Notes: generated by a model from the sequence alone, not told the origin. Shown: positions 36,786-46,297, numbered from the stretch's first letter. The stretch: 64,000 nt of DNA from Peribacillus frigoritolerans (GCF_001636405.1 NZ_KV440950.1:4196778-4260777), one strand, 5' to 3'. A program made the numbers and translations.

Positions 36786-36942
36786 TACTTCTTCCTTTTC
36801 TGCCTTGCTTTGAATTGCGGTTGGCACCTTTCATTGCATTTTCCTCCATTGCGAACTCATTGGAAAATTCATTTTCAGCTTGATTTCTTTTTGGCGTTTT
36901 ACTTGCTTTGACAGCTCCATCCACATTGGCTTTCCGTTTCAT
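36778..36942 (-). CDS. Small basic protein (54 aa), gamma-SASP-like
   Basis: This 54-residue, Asn/Lys-rich protein contains NEFSNEFAMEENAMKGANRNSKQ, close to the EFAxExNAxxxKxxN repeat of gamma-type small acid-soluble spore proteins, but only once. GGTGG lies 6 bases before the ATG used. It leads a two-gene overlapping unit with the 48-residue gene. A short spore protein is the best guess; family membership is uncertain. Confidence 0.6.
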   Translation of the reverse strand: MKRKANVDGAVKASKTPKRNQAENEFSNEFAMEENAMKGANRNSKQGRKGRSNG

Positions 36943-37064
36943 TTTCATCCACCCTTTTTGATATAGTTTACCTTTTAGAATGGGGTAAAAATGCCGGAAA
37001 TTATTCAGGGATAATATAGGGACAGACGAGAAAAATAACCGTAAAACGAAAAGGGAGACACTAC

Positions 37065-37400
37065 ATGAAAAAGAAATTGGATTCACCAATTGTCAACGAT
37101 ACACAACCACACCAAATTAACGCACCAAGCTTTAAAGGGACCGGCATAGAACCTCAGGCTCCATTCGTCAATGATTATGGAGTCGTCATTGGCGACAGTA
37201 AATATGCCTCTGAAAACTCACCACTCGAAAACTGGAACGAGGATACAGACCCGGAAATCATGGCTGGAGACGAATGGGTACACCCCACCAATGATATAGG
37301 CTGGAATTCAACTGAAAACCGCCAACTATTAGAGTCTAAAATAGCGCCTCAGCCGCCTTTCATGCATCCAGATAAAGATGTTGGCACTGATACGGATTGA
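37065..37400 (+). CDS. DUF3905-like protein
   Basis: The 111-residue protein is soluble and acidic with many Asn/Pro/Gly turns and conserved-looking segments (APFVNDYGVVIGD, DEWVHPTNDIGWN). From memory this matches DUF3905, found only in spore-forming bacilli. AAAAGGGAG precedes the ATG. It faces the small spore-type genes. No role is known. Confidence 0.68.
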   Translation: MKKKLDSPIVNDTQPHQINAPSFKGTGIEPQAPFVNDYGVVIGDSKYASENSPLENWNEDTDPEIMAGDEWVHPTNDIGWNSTENRQLLESKIAPQPPFMHPDKDVGTDTD

Positions 37401-37442
37401 GGCGTGCTTTCTTTAGGGTCAAAGGAACAAGTGAAATCCTAG

Positions 37443-37466
37443 AAGGGGTGCATCATACACCCCTTA
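37443..37466. terminator. Terminator at the end of the acyl-CoA operon
   Basis: AAGGGGTG / CACCCCTT stem, near the stop of the last operon gene and also at the end of the DUF3905-like gene. Confidence 0.7.
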
Positions 37467-37469
37467 TTC

Positions 37470-38447
37470 TCACTTAACCTGCAAAATCAACTTCCCTTTC
37501 GTTTGCCGGGCGTTCATTTCCTCATGAACGGCTGCTGCCTTTTCAATTGGGTAGATACCCCCGATAGTTAACTTAAGCTCCCCAGACGCAACGTATGCAA
37601 AAAGGTCTTGAATGCTAGGCAACAGCAAATCCGGGTTTTTCATGATCTGTGGCAGGAAAAAACCCACGATGGATTGATTGCGCCTCATTAATTGTTGCGG
37701 GTTCATCGTATAAGGCTTACGACTTGCATTGCCAAAAACAACAAGACGTCCAAAGGGAGCCAAACATTTCAATGTTTTATTGAAAATATCCCCTCCAGCC
37801 ATTTCCAGCGCGACGTCTACTCCCTTTCCTCCCGTGACCTCTCGGACTTTCATTTCCCATCCTTCTTGCATGTAATCAATGAGTTCATCTGCCCCCATCT
37901 CTTTAGCCAGTTCCAACTTTTCCACTGTACTGGCGGTGGCAATCACTTTTCCAGCCCCGAAGATTTTGGCTAACTGTACGGCAATCGTTCCCACTCCCCC
38001 AGCAGCAGCATGGACCAATACCGTTTCCCCCTGTTGCATGCGTCCCATTGTCTTAAGAATATGATAGGCGCTCAGACCTTGGAGGGGCAAGGCAACAGCT
38101 TCATGGAACTGAATGGCATTAGGAAGCGGAATGGCCGAGAATTCATCAGAAAGGGCATATTCTGAATATCCACCAGATTCAATTAAGCTGACGACCCTTG
38201 TACCAGGTTTGATTTTGGTCACCTTTCCACCAACTTCCACTACTACGCCAGCCACTTCCGCACCGGGAATGAACGGAAGCGGCGTAGGAACTACATATTG
38301 CCCTTCCCTTCTGGCTGTATCTGCATAATTGACGCCTACACAATCGATTTCAATCAGAACTTCATGCCCTGTTGGCACAGGTCTTTCCATTTCAGTCAAT
38401 TTCAGTACTTCCGGTCCGCCGTATTCTTCAAAATGAATAGCTTTCAT
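37470..38447 (-). CDS. Quinone-oxidoreductase-type MDR enzyme
   Basis: This 325-residue medium-chain reductase has GroES-like N-terminal and Rossmann C-terminal halves; AAAGGVGTIAVQLAK is the NADPH motif. It lacks the Zn ligand cluster of alcohol dehydrogenases, so it belongs to the zinc-free quinone oxidoreductase/enoyl reductase group. In this operon a reductase for an unsaturated or carbonyl acyl intermediate is a fair inference. It is the last of the genes running down from 44004, 16 bases after the hydratase stop. Confidence 0.87.
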   Translation of the reverse strand: MKAIHFEEYGGPEVLKLTEMERPVPTGHEVLIEIDCVGVNYADTARREGQYVVPTPLPFIPGAEVAGVVVEVGGKVTKIKPGTRVVSLIESGGYSEYALSDEFSAIPLPNAIQFHEAVALPLQGLSAYHILKTMGRMQQGETVLVHAAAGGVGTIAVQLAKIFGAGKVIATASTVEKLELAKEMGADELIDYMQEGWEMKVREVTGGKGVDVALEMAGGDIFNKTLKCLAPFGRLVVFGNASRKPYTMNPQQLMRRNQSIVGFFLPQIMKNPDLLLPSIQDLFAYVASGELKLTIGGIYPIEKAAAVHEEMNARQTKGKLILQVK

Positions 38448-38463
38448 CTTTATCCCTCCCTTA

Positions 38464-39243
38464 TTAATTTCCTGTAAATTCCGGCTTTCTTTTTTCTTTG
38501 AATGCCGCTACCCCCTCCAGATGATCTTCCGTGGAAGCCATCAAGGTTTGCGTAATACGTTCCTGTTCCAGTATTTCATCAAGTGTAGCCGTAAATGAAT
38601 GGCTGACGAGCTTTTTCATCATCCCATATGCTTTTGTCGGTCCATTTGCCAGTTTTACCGCAAGTTTCAATGATTCCTCTTCAAGTTGATTGAGTGGATA
38701 TAAATAATTAATGACACCTAGCTGATATAAGCGTTCTGCAGAAATTGGCTCGGCCGAAAAGAAGAGCTGCTTTGCAAGGTGGGGCCCTACTAATTTAGGT
38801 AAAAAATACGAACCCCCTCCATCAGAGATCAGGCCTACCTGTGAAAAACTCATGGCAAATTGACTATCATCGGAAGCCACGATCAGATCACAGGCGAGTG
38901 CCAAATTGAATCCGGCACCAGCAGCAAATCCATGGACGGCAGCGATTATAGGAACCTCGGAAGCATCCAGAGCCAATATGCATTCATTCATTCTGCCAAC
39001 ATGATCATACAATTGACCTGCAGAAGCCTGCCCCATTGACTTCACATCGCCTCCTGCAGTGAATGACCTTCCCGCACCTTTGATGATGACTGCCCTTATA
39101 TGCGGTGTTTGTTTAACATCCTTAATCGCTTTCGTTAAGCTTGCAATCATATCCGGACTAAATGCATTCAAGCTTTCAGGGCGATTCAAAGTCAGGATCA
39201 TTACATTATCGATTACTTCTTTCAATAAGTGTTCTTTTAACAT
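38464..39243 (-). CDS. Enoyl-CoA hydratase/isomerase family protein (copy 1)
   Basis: A 259-residue crotonase-fold protein with the oxyanion hole segments RSFTAGGDVKSM and GFAAGAGFNLALACD. The usual second catalytic Glu position near SDGGGSYFLPK reads Asp/Gly (DGGG), so it is probably an isomerase or a substrate-tuned hydratase rather than the main beta-oxidation hydratase. Copy 2 in the operon has the full hydratase motif. AAGGGG precedes the ATG. Confidence 0.87.
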   Translation of the reverse strand: MLKEHLLKEVIDNVMILTLNRPESLNAFSPDMIASLTKAIKDVKQTPHIRAVIIKGAGRSFTAGGDVKSMGQASAGQLYDHVGRMNECILALDASEVPIIAAVHGFAAGAGFNLALACDLIVASDDSQFAMSFSQVGLISDGGGSYFLPKLVGPHLAKQLFFSAEPISAERLYQLGVINYLYPLNQLEEESLKLAVKLANGPTKAYGMMKKLVSHSFTATLDEILEQERITQTLMASTEDHLEGVAAFKEKRKPEFTGN

Positions 39244-39260
39244 TTACCCATCCCCTTTTT

Positions 39261-40040
39261 CTATTTGATCAACCAGCCGCCATCCACCAATAAATCCGTA
39301 CCAGTCATATAGGAAGCCTCCGGGGAAGCAGCAAAGGTAATGACATTACTTATTTCCTCCGCTTTCCCCACTCTTTCCAGTGCCGTGTTCCGCTGAATGG
39401 ACTTCACGAATTTTTCATTTTGCAGTCCATCCTCCGTCAATGGCGTTTCAATGAATCCCGGTGATACGGAATTGACCCGAATGCCGACCGCAGCGAGTTC
39501 CAGTGCCAAAGATTTCGTTAAACTGATGACTCCGGCTTTAGCAGAGCTGTAATGCGGGATGAACGCTCCTGCCTGATGTCCTGACAGTGAAGCAACATTC
39601 ACGATTGCCCGATTGCTGGAACCTTCATTTCCGCCACTAGCTCCTTCTTCCATCAATTTCCCCAAATACTTGGAAACTAGAAAGACACTTTTCAAATTGA
39701 CATGTTGAATCATATCCCAATCAGCTGCAGATGTATCCAGGAGCTTCGAGGACTTTGAACCACCTGCGTTATTGATTAAAATGTGAAGGTCACGATATTT
39801 TCCCTTCACATAATTGGCCAGCTCCATTACCTCTTCCTCGACGGTAACATCTGCAGGGAAAATATCAGCAACCGGAATCGGATGCCTGGCATTGATTTCT
39901 GCAGCTGCTTCCTCCAGCTTTCCTTTCGTCCGCCCTACCAACAGCACTTTTGCCCCTTCGTCCGACAAGCGAATCGCCGTTGCTTTCCCAATACCAGAGC
40001 CTGCACCAGTAACCACCGCTATTGACTGCGAAAACCTCAT
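39261..40040 (-). CDS. Short-chain dehydrogenase (copy 2 in the operon)
   Basis: A 259-residue classical SDR: TGAGSGIG for the cofactor, NNAGG, the Ser in NVASLSGH and YSSAKAG, so all catalytic residues are present, with the normal SDR Tyr and Lys. AGGAG lies 8 bases before the ATG used; an earlier GTG overlaps this. It is likely a hydroxyacyl-CoA or related alcohol dehydrogenase for the pathway encoded here. Confidence 0.87.
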   Translation of the reverse strand: MRFSQSIAVVTGAGSGIGKATAIRLSDEGAKVLLVGRTKGKLEEAAAEINARHPIPVADIFPADVTVEEEVMELANYVKGKYRDLHILINNAGGSKSSKLLDTSAADWDMIQHVNLKSVFLVSKYLGKLMEEGASGGNEGSSNRAIVNVASLSGHQAGAFIPHYSSAKAGVISLTKSLALELAAVGIRVNSVSPGFIETPLTEDGLQNEKFVKSIQRNTALERVGKAEEISNVITFAASPEASYMTGTDLLVDGGWLIK

Positions 40041-40069
40041 CCCCTTCACTCCTTATCTGTATTTTTGAA

Positions 40070-40828
40070 CTACGTTTCCTGCCTTTTCAATTCCGCTTCG
40101 ATCCTTCCATCCACCAACTCTGGTACAAGATCCAACGAACCTTTTTGCGCCGCCAATTCCAAATCGGCGATCAAACTATGTTTGTCAAACAACTGTCCGA
40201 CATACGATGATTTCAGGATATCAAAGGCATTTTCGCTATTCGTGCGATAAAGCGCGTTGGCAGCCTTTGCTGCATCGTTGAGTATGAACGTACCTTGTGA
40301 TCCAGCAATCAGGCAATCTATCAAATGGCCTGCACCGTAAAAGTCTTCCAGACTGAATTCACCTGAATTTCCCGAACAAACGATGAGGATCGTTTCTGTT
40401 TTATGATACTTTTTTATTTTTTCCGCAACAGACGGATTATTCAACAAAGAAGCAATATAAACCCTTTTGGCAGCGGCTGAATTCCTCAACGCGACCGTTC
40501 CATTAGTAGTTGACAATATTAAAGTTTTGCCGCGTACCAACTTACTTAATAGCGTTGGACTTGGATACATTAAATCATCAACCGGCTTTGCTTTTAGTTC
40601 TCCTGCCACTACAAAATCCCCATGGTCCAAGTCCTGGCTTTTCACCAAGGCATCCAGTGGATCCATGACAGGTATCACCTGGCGTGCTCCATCATGAAGT
40701 GCTGAAATAATCGTGGTAGTCGCTAATAACACATCCAGGATGACCGCAACTTTCTCCCCTTCTTGAAGCTTTTCCACATCTATCTCTTCTTTTTTTAGTA
40801 GTAAATGAATGTTTTGAATATATTCCAT
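40070..40828 (-). CDS. ComB-family 2-phosphosulfolactate phosphatase homolog
   Basis: The 252-residue protein fits the ComB family: VILDVLLATTTIISAL at the N-terminus, GELKAKPVDDL, STTNGTVAL and CSGNSGEFSLEDFYGAG. ComB uses Mg2+ to cleave the phosphate of 2-phosphosulfolactate in coenzyme M biosynthesis, but many bacterial homologs act elsewhere. GAAGGAAG is 9 bases before the ATG, which begins 4 bases past the kinase stop, so the pair are tightly coupled. In an operon that also has an APH-like acyl kinase, it may act on a phospho-acid intermediate. Confidence 0.85.
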   Translation of the reverse strand: MEYIQNIHLLLKKEEIDVEKLQEGEKVAVILDVLLATTTIISALHDGARQVIPVMDPLDALVKSQDLDHGDFVVAGELKAKPVDDLMYPSPTLLSKLVRGKTLILSTTNGTVALRNSAAAKRVYIASLLNNPSVAEKIKKYHKTETILIVCSGNSGEFSLEDFYGAGHLIDCLIAGSQGTFILNDAAKAANALYRTNSENAFDILKSSYVGQLFDKHSLIADLELAAQKGSLDLVPELVDGRIEAELKRQET

Positions 40829-40832
40829 TTTA

Positions 40833-41894
40833 TTAAACTTCCTTCGCAGCTACATTTGCAGCATGAGTGAGTAAGCTTTTCACCGTTTTTCCAAGATTGG
40901 AAAAACGGGGATCATCAGTCTGGCCTTTTTTATATCGATAATAGATTTGCTGAAGGATGACAGCTAACTTAAAATAACCAAAGGTTAAATAAAAATCGAC
41001 GTTGGTAACATCCCTGCCACTTCTTGCTGCATACGTCTCGATAAACTCCCTTCGGGTCAGGAAACCAGTTAAAGTCGTGACGGACGCTTTACCCACACCG
41101 ATTTTGATAAGTTCCGGGTCACCGCTTTCAGTCCAGTAGCTTAATGCCACTCCTAGATCGGCTAGCGGATCACCAACGGTGGACATTTCCCAATCAAATA
41201 AACCAACCATCTCTGTAAGGTCCTGATTGAACATGGCATTATTGATCTTATAGTCATAATGGATTATTGAAGTCTGGCTATACTTCGGGATATTCTGTTG
41301 AAAATAATTAATAAGCGGACGTATTTCCTTTATTTCACCAGTCTTTGCTCTCTCATAGCGGGAAATCCATCCGTGTACTTGTCTTTCAATGAAGCCTTCA
41401 GGTTTGGATATTTCGATCAAACCCGTTTTCTCATAGGGAATCGAGTGAAGATCAGCAAGCCGATTCACCATCACATATGAAAGCTGTCGGCACTTTTCAA
41501 CAGTAGGCTCGATTCCCTTCGGAAATTCAGTATCTATTACAATTCCATGTTTCCTTTCCATTAGGAAAAAAGGGGCCCCCGCAACCGATTCATCATCCGA
41601 GAACAGAATAGGCTCGGGAGCTGCTTGGAAATATGGGTTGATTGAGGAAAGGATATGATGTTCACGCTTCATATCATGTGCCTTTGGAGCAACAGGGCCA
41701 AGCGGCGGCCTTCTGAGAACAGCCTCCCACTCACCAACTTTCAGCTGATAGGTCAAATTGGAATAGCCCATAGAAAATTGTTGTAATTCCAACGGTTCAT
41801 TTGGAAGGTCCAATACATTTTTTCTTAGGAAACCTTCTAATGCACCAATATTCAATTCCTCGCCGGGCCGAACAGGAATCGTATCGTCAACCAT
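40833..41894 (-). CDS. APH-fold acyl-CoA kinase, ACAD10/11-LvaA type
   Basis: The 353-residue protein has an aminoglycoside-phosphotransferase fold: N-lobe YQLKVGEWEAVLRRPPLGP, catalytic loop SIIHYDYKINNAMFN (HxDxxxxN) and the metal-binding LFDWEMSTVGDPLADLG. The order and motifs match the N-terminal kinase half of human ACAD10/11 and Pseudomonas LvaA, which phosphorylate the 4-hydroxyl of acyl-CoAs. An ACAD11-like dehydrogenase is encoded in the same cluster. AAAGGAG lies 7 bases before the ATG. Confidence 0.86.
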   Translation of the reverse strand: MVDDTIPVRPGEELNIGALEGFLRKNVLDLPNEPLELQQFSMGYSNLTYQLKVGEWEAVLRRPPLGPVAPKAHDMKREHHILSSINPYFQAAPEPILFSDDESVAGAPFFLMERKHGIVIDTEFPKGIEPTVEKCRQLSYVMVNRLADLHSIPYEKTGLIEISKPEGFIERQVHGWISRYERAKTGEIKEIRPLINYFQQNIPKYSQTSIIHYDYKINNAMFNQDLTEMVGLFDWEMSTVGDPLADLGVALSYWTESGDPELIKIGVGKASVTTLTGFLTRREFIETYAARSGRDVTNVDFYLTFGYFKLAVILQQIYYRYKKGQTDDPRFSNLGKTVKSLLTHAANVAAKEV

Positions 41895-41923
41895 GTTCTT
41901 CCACTCCTTTAGCCTTTGTCATT

Positions 41924-42325
41924 CTAATTATGAACAAGATGTGAAATGAGCTTTTCTTTAATAAATTCAGGAATAGGTTCACTTTTTTGTTTCAAAAAAT
42001 TAAAACAGACTAAAACTGCACTTCCTTTAGCAATCACTTCCCCAGTTTGTGAACAGAGGATATCATGGACCATATCACAGCTTTTCGTACCTACCTTTGT
42101 CAAAGATGTACGAATGGTCAAGAGTTGATTGAAATATCCCTGAGCAATAAAGTCGCATTTAGTGGAGGCTAACAAAAAATTCCAAGATTCTACATTTGTC
42201 GCTAGGCCTAAAGCTTCAAAAAATTTCATGCGTGCTTCTTCGAGGTATACGAAATAGCTTGTGTTATTGATGTGGCCTAAAGCATCCGTTTCGGAAAAAC
42301 GGACGTTGACTTCCAATTCATGCAT
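41924..42325 (-). CDS. Acyl-CoA thioesterase, hotdog fold
   Basis: The 133-residue protein has the 4HBT pattern VRFSETDALGHINNTSYFVYLEEARM, with the Asp used in catalysis. It cleaves acyl-CoA esters to acid and CoA. GGAGGGGG precedes the ATG. Within this operon it may drain or edit acyl-CoA pools. Confidence 0.88.
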   Translation of the reverse strand: MHELEVNVRFSETDALGHINNTSYFVYLEEARMKFFEALGLATNVESWNFLLASTKCDFIAQGYFNQLLTIRTSLTKVGTKSCDMVHDILCSQTGEVIAKGSAVLVCFNFLKQKSEPIPEFIKEKLISHLVHN

Positions 42326-42340
42326 AAGCCCCCTCCTTGA

Positions 42341-43120
42341 TTAACGATGTACGAAAGCAGGTTTACGTTTATCCAAGAAAGCGGAAACCCCTTCTTTAAC
42401 ATCTTCAGTTTGGAAGATTTCTTCAAAAAGATTCGTTTCAATCTCTAGACCTTGTTCAAGTGTTGCCTCACTTCCTTCATTAATCGCCTTCTTGATTCTC
42501 GAAAGTGCCTGAAGTGAGTGCCTTGTCATCCGTGAGGCCAAGATTTTCGCTTCCGATAAGCCGCTGCCTTGCTCAACGACTTTATTGACAAGCCCGATCT
42601 TTTCCGCTTCCGCGGCACCAAGCGGATCACCGGTAAATATAATCTCTTTTGCCTTTGCATTACCTACAAGTCTTGACAAACGCTGTGTACCGCCAGCTCC
42701 AGGGAATAAGCCTAATTTCACTTCCGGCAGTCCGATTTGAACTTGTGTTTCAGCTACTCGCAAATCACAGGCCAGTGCCAGTTCGCATCCGCCGCCCAAG
42801 GTCAGGCCATTTAATACAGCTATCGTAGGTTTAGGAAACTGTTCGATTTTAGTTAGGACGGCATGACTTTCCTTTACCATTTCTTTCATATTCGGGTTCC
42901 CCATCATGCTAGGGAATTCTTTTATATCAGCTCCGGCCGCAAATGCGATATTGCCTGCACCGGTTATGAGTACCGCAACAGTTTCAGTATCTTTTGAAAG
43001 TTCATCGAAAGTTTCTCCCAATTCTCTGAATACTTGTTTGCTGATTACATTTAATGGAGGATTATCGATGGTGATTACCGCAAGCTTATTTTCCTTAACC
43101 ACATTAATTAATTTTGTCAT
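42341..43120 (-). CDS. Enoyl-CoA hydratase (copy 2)
   Basis: This 259-residue crotonase has both catalytic segments: AFAAGADIKEF and GGGCELALACDL, plus LPEVKLGLFPGAGG with the second Glu, so it should be a working enoyl-CoA hydratase. It starts at the ATG that overlaps by one base the TGA of the hydroxyacyl-CoA dehydrogenase gene; a TTG one codon earlier is less well placed. Together with that enzyme it completes the hydration and oxidation steps of beta-oxidation. Confidence 0.92.
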   Translation of the reverse strand: MTKLINVVKENKLAVITIDNPPLNVISKQVFRELGETFDELSKDTETVAVLITGAGNIAFAAGADIKEFPSMMGNPNMKEMVKESHAVLTKIEQFPKPTIAVLNGLTLGGGCELALACDLRVAETQVQIGLPEVKLGLFPGAGGTQRLSRLVGNAKAKEIIFTGDPLGAAEAEKIGLVNKVVEQGSGLSEAKILASRMTRHSLQALSRIKKAINEGSEATLEQGLEIETNLFEEIFQTEDVKEGVSAFLDKRKPAFVHR

Positions 43121-44004
43121 CAATTCTTCACTCCTTGGTTTGGATAATCATACCAGCCTTTTCCTGTTTTCCTGCCCAAATGTCCTTTATTCACCTTTTC
43201 TTCTATACAAGCATTTGGCTTGTCTTCTTGATTTCCAGTTTCATTGAAACGCTGCTGCATGACAAAATACCCTACATCAATACCTGATAGATCCATCAGT
43301 TCAAAAGGACCAATGGGATGGCCTAAAGCTTTCCTGCAGATCAAATCGATATCCTTATAGTCAACAATTCCTTCTTCATACAAATATAAGGCCTCACGCT
43401 GCAACGCTCCCAAAATTCGGTTGGCTACGAATCCCGATATCTCTTTCCTCAACAAAACTCCTGTCCTATTCATATTCTCTGTGACTTCCATTGCAAGCTT
43501 CGCTGTTTCCTCGGATGTTTGGTCACTCATTACAACCTCAACACAATCCATTACTAGAGGCGGGAAAAAGAAATGCATATTAATGAACTTATCCGGACGA
43601 TTCGTCACACTCGCAATCAGGCTATTGACAATCGTTGAACTATTCGTGGCAAAGATGGTTTCTGCTGGGGCCAGTTCTTCAAGTTGGGCGAAAACCTCCT
43701 GCTTCACATCAAGTTTTTCAACTACCGCTTCAATGATCAAATCAGCCCCACTGGCCGCTTTCTCAAGATCGGTGGTATATTGAAGACGGCTAAAAGCAGC
43801 CAATTTACGATCTTCAGACAATTTTCCTTTTTGAACCCATTTAGTCAAAATGACGTCCAATTTTTCTTTGGCTGCATTCAACGCATTTTCATGAACATCC
43901 TGAAGAATCGTTTCGTAACCTCCTAGTGCAGCAAGCATCGCAATTTGATGCCCCATCTGCCCAGCCCCAATAACGGTAATTGATTTAATTTGCTTGTTGG
44001 CCAT
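43120..44004 (-). CDS. 3-Hydroxyacyl-CoA dehydrogenase
   Basis: The 294-residue NAD-dependent enzyme has GAGQMGHQIA at the N-terminus, then the catalytic segment NMHFFFPPLVMDCVEVV (with the catalytic His) and the C-terminal all-helical dimer domain. It is the stand-alone form of the HADH family, acting after enoyl-CoA hydratase. GGGAG precedes the ATG and a TetR-type palindrome lies about 20 bases further up, so an internal promoter may start here. Confidence 0.93.
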   Translation of the reverse strand: MANKQIKSITVIGAGQMGHQIAMLAALGGYETILQDVHENALNAAKEKLDVILTKWVQKGKLSEDRKLAAFSRLQYTTDLEKAASGADLIIEAVVEKLDVKQEVFAQLEELAPAETIFATNSSTIVNSLIASVTNRPDKFINMHFFFPPLVMDCVEVVMSDQTSEETAKLAMEVTENMNRTGVLLRKEISGFVANRILGALQREALYLYEEGIVDYKDIDLICRKALGHPIGPFELMDLSGIDVGYFVMQQRFNETGNQEDKPNACIEEKVNKGHLGRKTGKGWYDYPNQGVKN

Positions 44005-44022
44005 GCCTTCTATCTCCCTTCG

Positions 44023-44036
44023 ACTAACCGGTTAGT
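44023..44036. promoter_or_regulatory. TetR-type operator, copy 2
   Basis: ACTAACCGGTTAGT, a perfect 14-bp palindrome, lies between the tetR stop and the hydroxyacyl-CoA dehydrogenase start. The same 14 bases occur again at 48354-48367. A -10-like TACTAA overlaps it. Confidence 0.75.
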
Positions 44037-44047
44037 ATGTAACCTGG

Positions 44048-44611
44048 TCACGCTTCAATTCCCTGCAGAATCATCCCCATAAAAATGGCTGCAACTTCCT
44101 GTTCGGTTTTTTCACCTTCTGGGTCGAACCAATGATAGCTCCAATTGGCCACACCCAAAATAGCAAAAGAGATGATCGATGCATCGAGATTGGAACGCAG
44201 TTCTCCGCTCTCGATGCCACTAATCAGAACTTGCTCGATTTTATTACGGAACTCATCCCGCTTAGGAAGGATTTGTGCAAGCTTATCGTCACTTAGATTC
44301 TTCATTTCACGGAAAAAGACCGTTGCGCTGGATTTTTTGGTTTTAATGCTCTTTAAAAGCATCAAGACCATATCGAAAAGTTTATCCTTGCAGCTTTTCC
44401 CAGATTCCAACATGATTCTTTCCTGCTCACTAAGCAACTCGTCGATATAAGCTAGATGAATATCCATTAGCAACTGCTCTTTGCTCGTAAAGTAATAATA
44501 AAACGTTCCCTTCGTCACCCCGACCGATTCGACGATATCAGAAATCGATGTTTCACTAAAGCCCTTCTTTTCAAATAAGCGTATGCTATGTTCTGTCATT
44601 TTTTCTTTCAT
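44048..44611 (-). CDS. TetR-family regulator of the acyl-CoA cluster
   Basis: A 187-residue TetR protein: the HTH reads FSETSISDIVESVGVTKGTFYYYF, then a ligand-binding C-terminal part of the TetR_C type. Its gene is embedded in the cluster it probably controls. By analogy with the FadR/PaaR-type regulators of bacilli, an acyl-CoA is the expected inducer. The two identical palindromes before the two halves of the operon are the likely binding sites. Confidence 0.88.
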   Translation of the reverse strand: MKEKMTEHSIRLFEKKGFSETSISDIVESVGVTKGTFYYYFTSKEQLLMDIHLAYIDELLSEQERIMLESGKSCKDKLFDMVLMLLKSIKTKKSSATVFFREMKNLSDDKLAQILPKRDEFRNKIEQVLISGIESGELRSNLDASIISFAILGVANWSYHWFDPEGEKTEQEVAAIFMGMILQGIEA

Positions 44612-44683
44612 GTATGCATCCTCGCAATCTGTTAAAATTTCAGCTGAATTGATATCATACGCTTTCGTGCTATCAAAACCCTT

Positions 44684-46297
44684 TTATTTCCTGGAAAGTT
44701 CTTCTCTTAAAGCCCGCCTTAAAATCTTTCCGACATTTGTTTTCGGTAACTCTTCACGAAATTCAACGAAATGCGGAACTTTATAAGCCGATAGGTTTGC
44801 ACGGCAGTAATCGATGATTTCCCGTTCATTGGCCGTTTTATTATTTTTAAGTACAAGCACCGCTTTTACCGACTCCCCTCGGTAAGCATCTGGAACTCCG
44901 ATGACAACGGCTTCCTGGACAGCTGGATGTTCATAGAGAACTTCCTCGACATCTCGCGGATATATATTATAACCACTTGCGATGATCAAATCTTTTTTCC
45001 TGTCGACAATATAGAGGTATCCATCTTCATCAACTTTGGCGATATCACCCGTATAAAGCCAACCATCCCTTAGCGTAACCGCCGTTTCCTCTGGCATATT
45101 CCAGTAACCTTTCATCACTTGAGGCCCTTTGACGACCAATTCCCCCAATTCGCCGGATCCCACTTCCTTTGTTCCGTCTCCCAGGTCCATCACTTTATAT
45201 TCAGTCGAAGGGACACCAATCCCTACGCTCCCAGGTTTCCTTTTTGCAAATGCCGGATTACAATGCGTTGTTGGCGAAGCTTCCGTAAGACCGTAGCCTT
45301 CCAATATCTTCGCACCTGATTTTCGTTCGAACTCACGCAGCAGTTCCACGGGCATCGGTGCGCTTCCGCTGTTACAGACCTGAATGGAACCCATTCCATA
45401 TTCTTCTGCCTTCGGATGATTCGTCAACGCTACATACATGGTAGGTACACCAGGAAAAGTGGTCGGCTGTTCACGCTTAATCGTTTCCAGCACTTCTTCT
45501 ATTTCAAATCGTGGCAGCATGATGGAGTCACCCGCGATATACACGGATAAATTCATTGCAGACGACATTCCAAAAACATGAAAAAGCGGGATGACCGACA
45601 GCGTTCTTTCAGTACCTATTTTTAATTCATGCTTGAAGAATTCATACGTTTGAACGACATTGGCCAGAATATTGCTGTGTGTCAGCATCGCCCCTTTTGA
45701 ACGGCCCGTCGTTCCTCCTGTATACTGAAGAACGGCTATATCATTTTCCGGATCGATTGATACGGGATTGATTTTTCCGTCTCCTGTCTTCATGAATTGA
45801 TCAAAAGACGCATCAGGCTGAAAATCTGCATCCGAAGTCTGCAGGCTTACGACGATAATATTTTTCAAATTTGAATGACGCTGCACACTTTTCACTTTCG
45901 GGTATAATCCATCCAATACAACGATCGTATCTGCACCGGAGTCCTGTAAAATATGCTGCAGCTCCCTTTCAACCAACATTGGGTTGATTTGGGTGATAAT
46001 GGCTCCTGTTGTCAATGATCCATAATAAGCTATGACGTACTGCGGACAGTTAGGCAGCATGATGGCGACACGATCACCTTTTTGAACACCTTTTTTTTGC
46101 AAGGCTGAAGCAAAGGCTCGCGACGCATGAAAAAGTTCCTGATAAGATATCTTTCGGTCATAAAAAGAAATAGCTGTATTGTTTGGATGGGACTCACATG
46201 CATTTTGAAGGATTCTTTGCATCGGGAACTCAGGGACTTTTATTTCCTTTGAAATTGAATCAGGATAAACGGAAAGCCATTTTTTTTCATTCATCAT
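44684..46297 (-). CDS. Long-chain acyl-CoA ligase
   Basis: A 537-residue adenylate-forming enzyme with A3 TGGTTGRSKGA, A5 YGLTEASP, A7 YTGDIAK, A8 VDRKKDLIIASGYNIYPRDVE and A10 Lys segment PKTNVGKILRR. It makes acyl-CoA from fatty acid, ATP and CoA and therefore feeds the pathway. GGAGGG is 6 bases before the Met chosen; an earlier Met lies inside the binding site. It follows the SDR by about 35 bases. Confidence 0.92.
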   Translation of the reverse strand: MMNEKKWLSVYPDSISKEIKVPEFPMQRILQNACESHPNNTAISFYDRKISYQELFHASRAFASALQKKGVQKGDRVAIMLPNCPQYVIAYYGSLTTGAIITQINPMLVERELQHILQDSGADTIVVLDGLYPKVKSVQRHSNLKNIIVVSLQTSDADFQPDASFDQFMKTGDGKINPVSIDPENDIAVLQYTGGTTGRSKGAMLTHSNILANVVQTYEFFKHELKIGTERTLSVIPLFHVFGMSSAMNLSVYIAGDSIMLPRFEIEEVLETIKREQPTTFPGVPTMYVALTNHPKAEEYGMGSIQVCNSGSAPMPVELLREFERKSGAKILEGYGLTEASPTTHCNPAFAKRKPGSVGIGVPSTEYKVMDLGDGTKEVGSGELGELVVKGPQVMKGYWNMPEETAVTLRDGWLYTGDIAKVDEDGYLYIVDRKKDLIIASGYNIYPRDVEEVLYEHPAVQEAVVIGVPDAYRGESVKAVLVLKNNKTANEREIIDYCRANLSAYKVPHFVEFREELPKTNVGKILRRALREELSRK

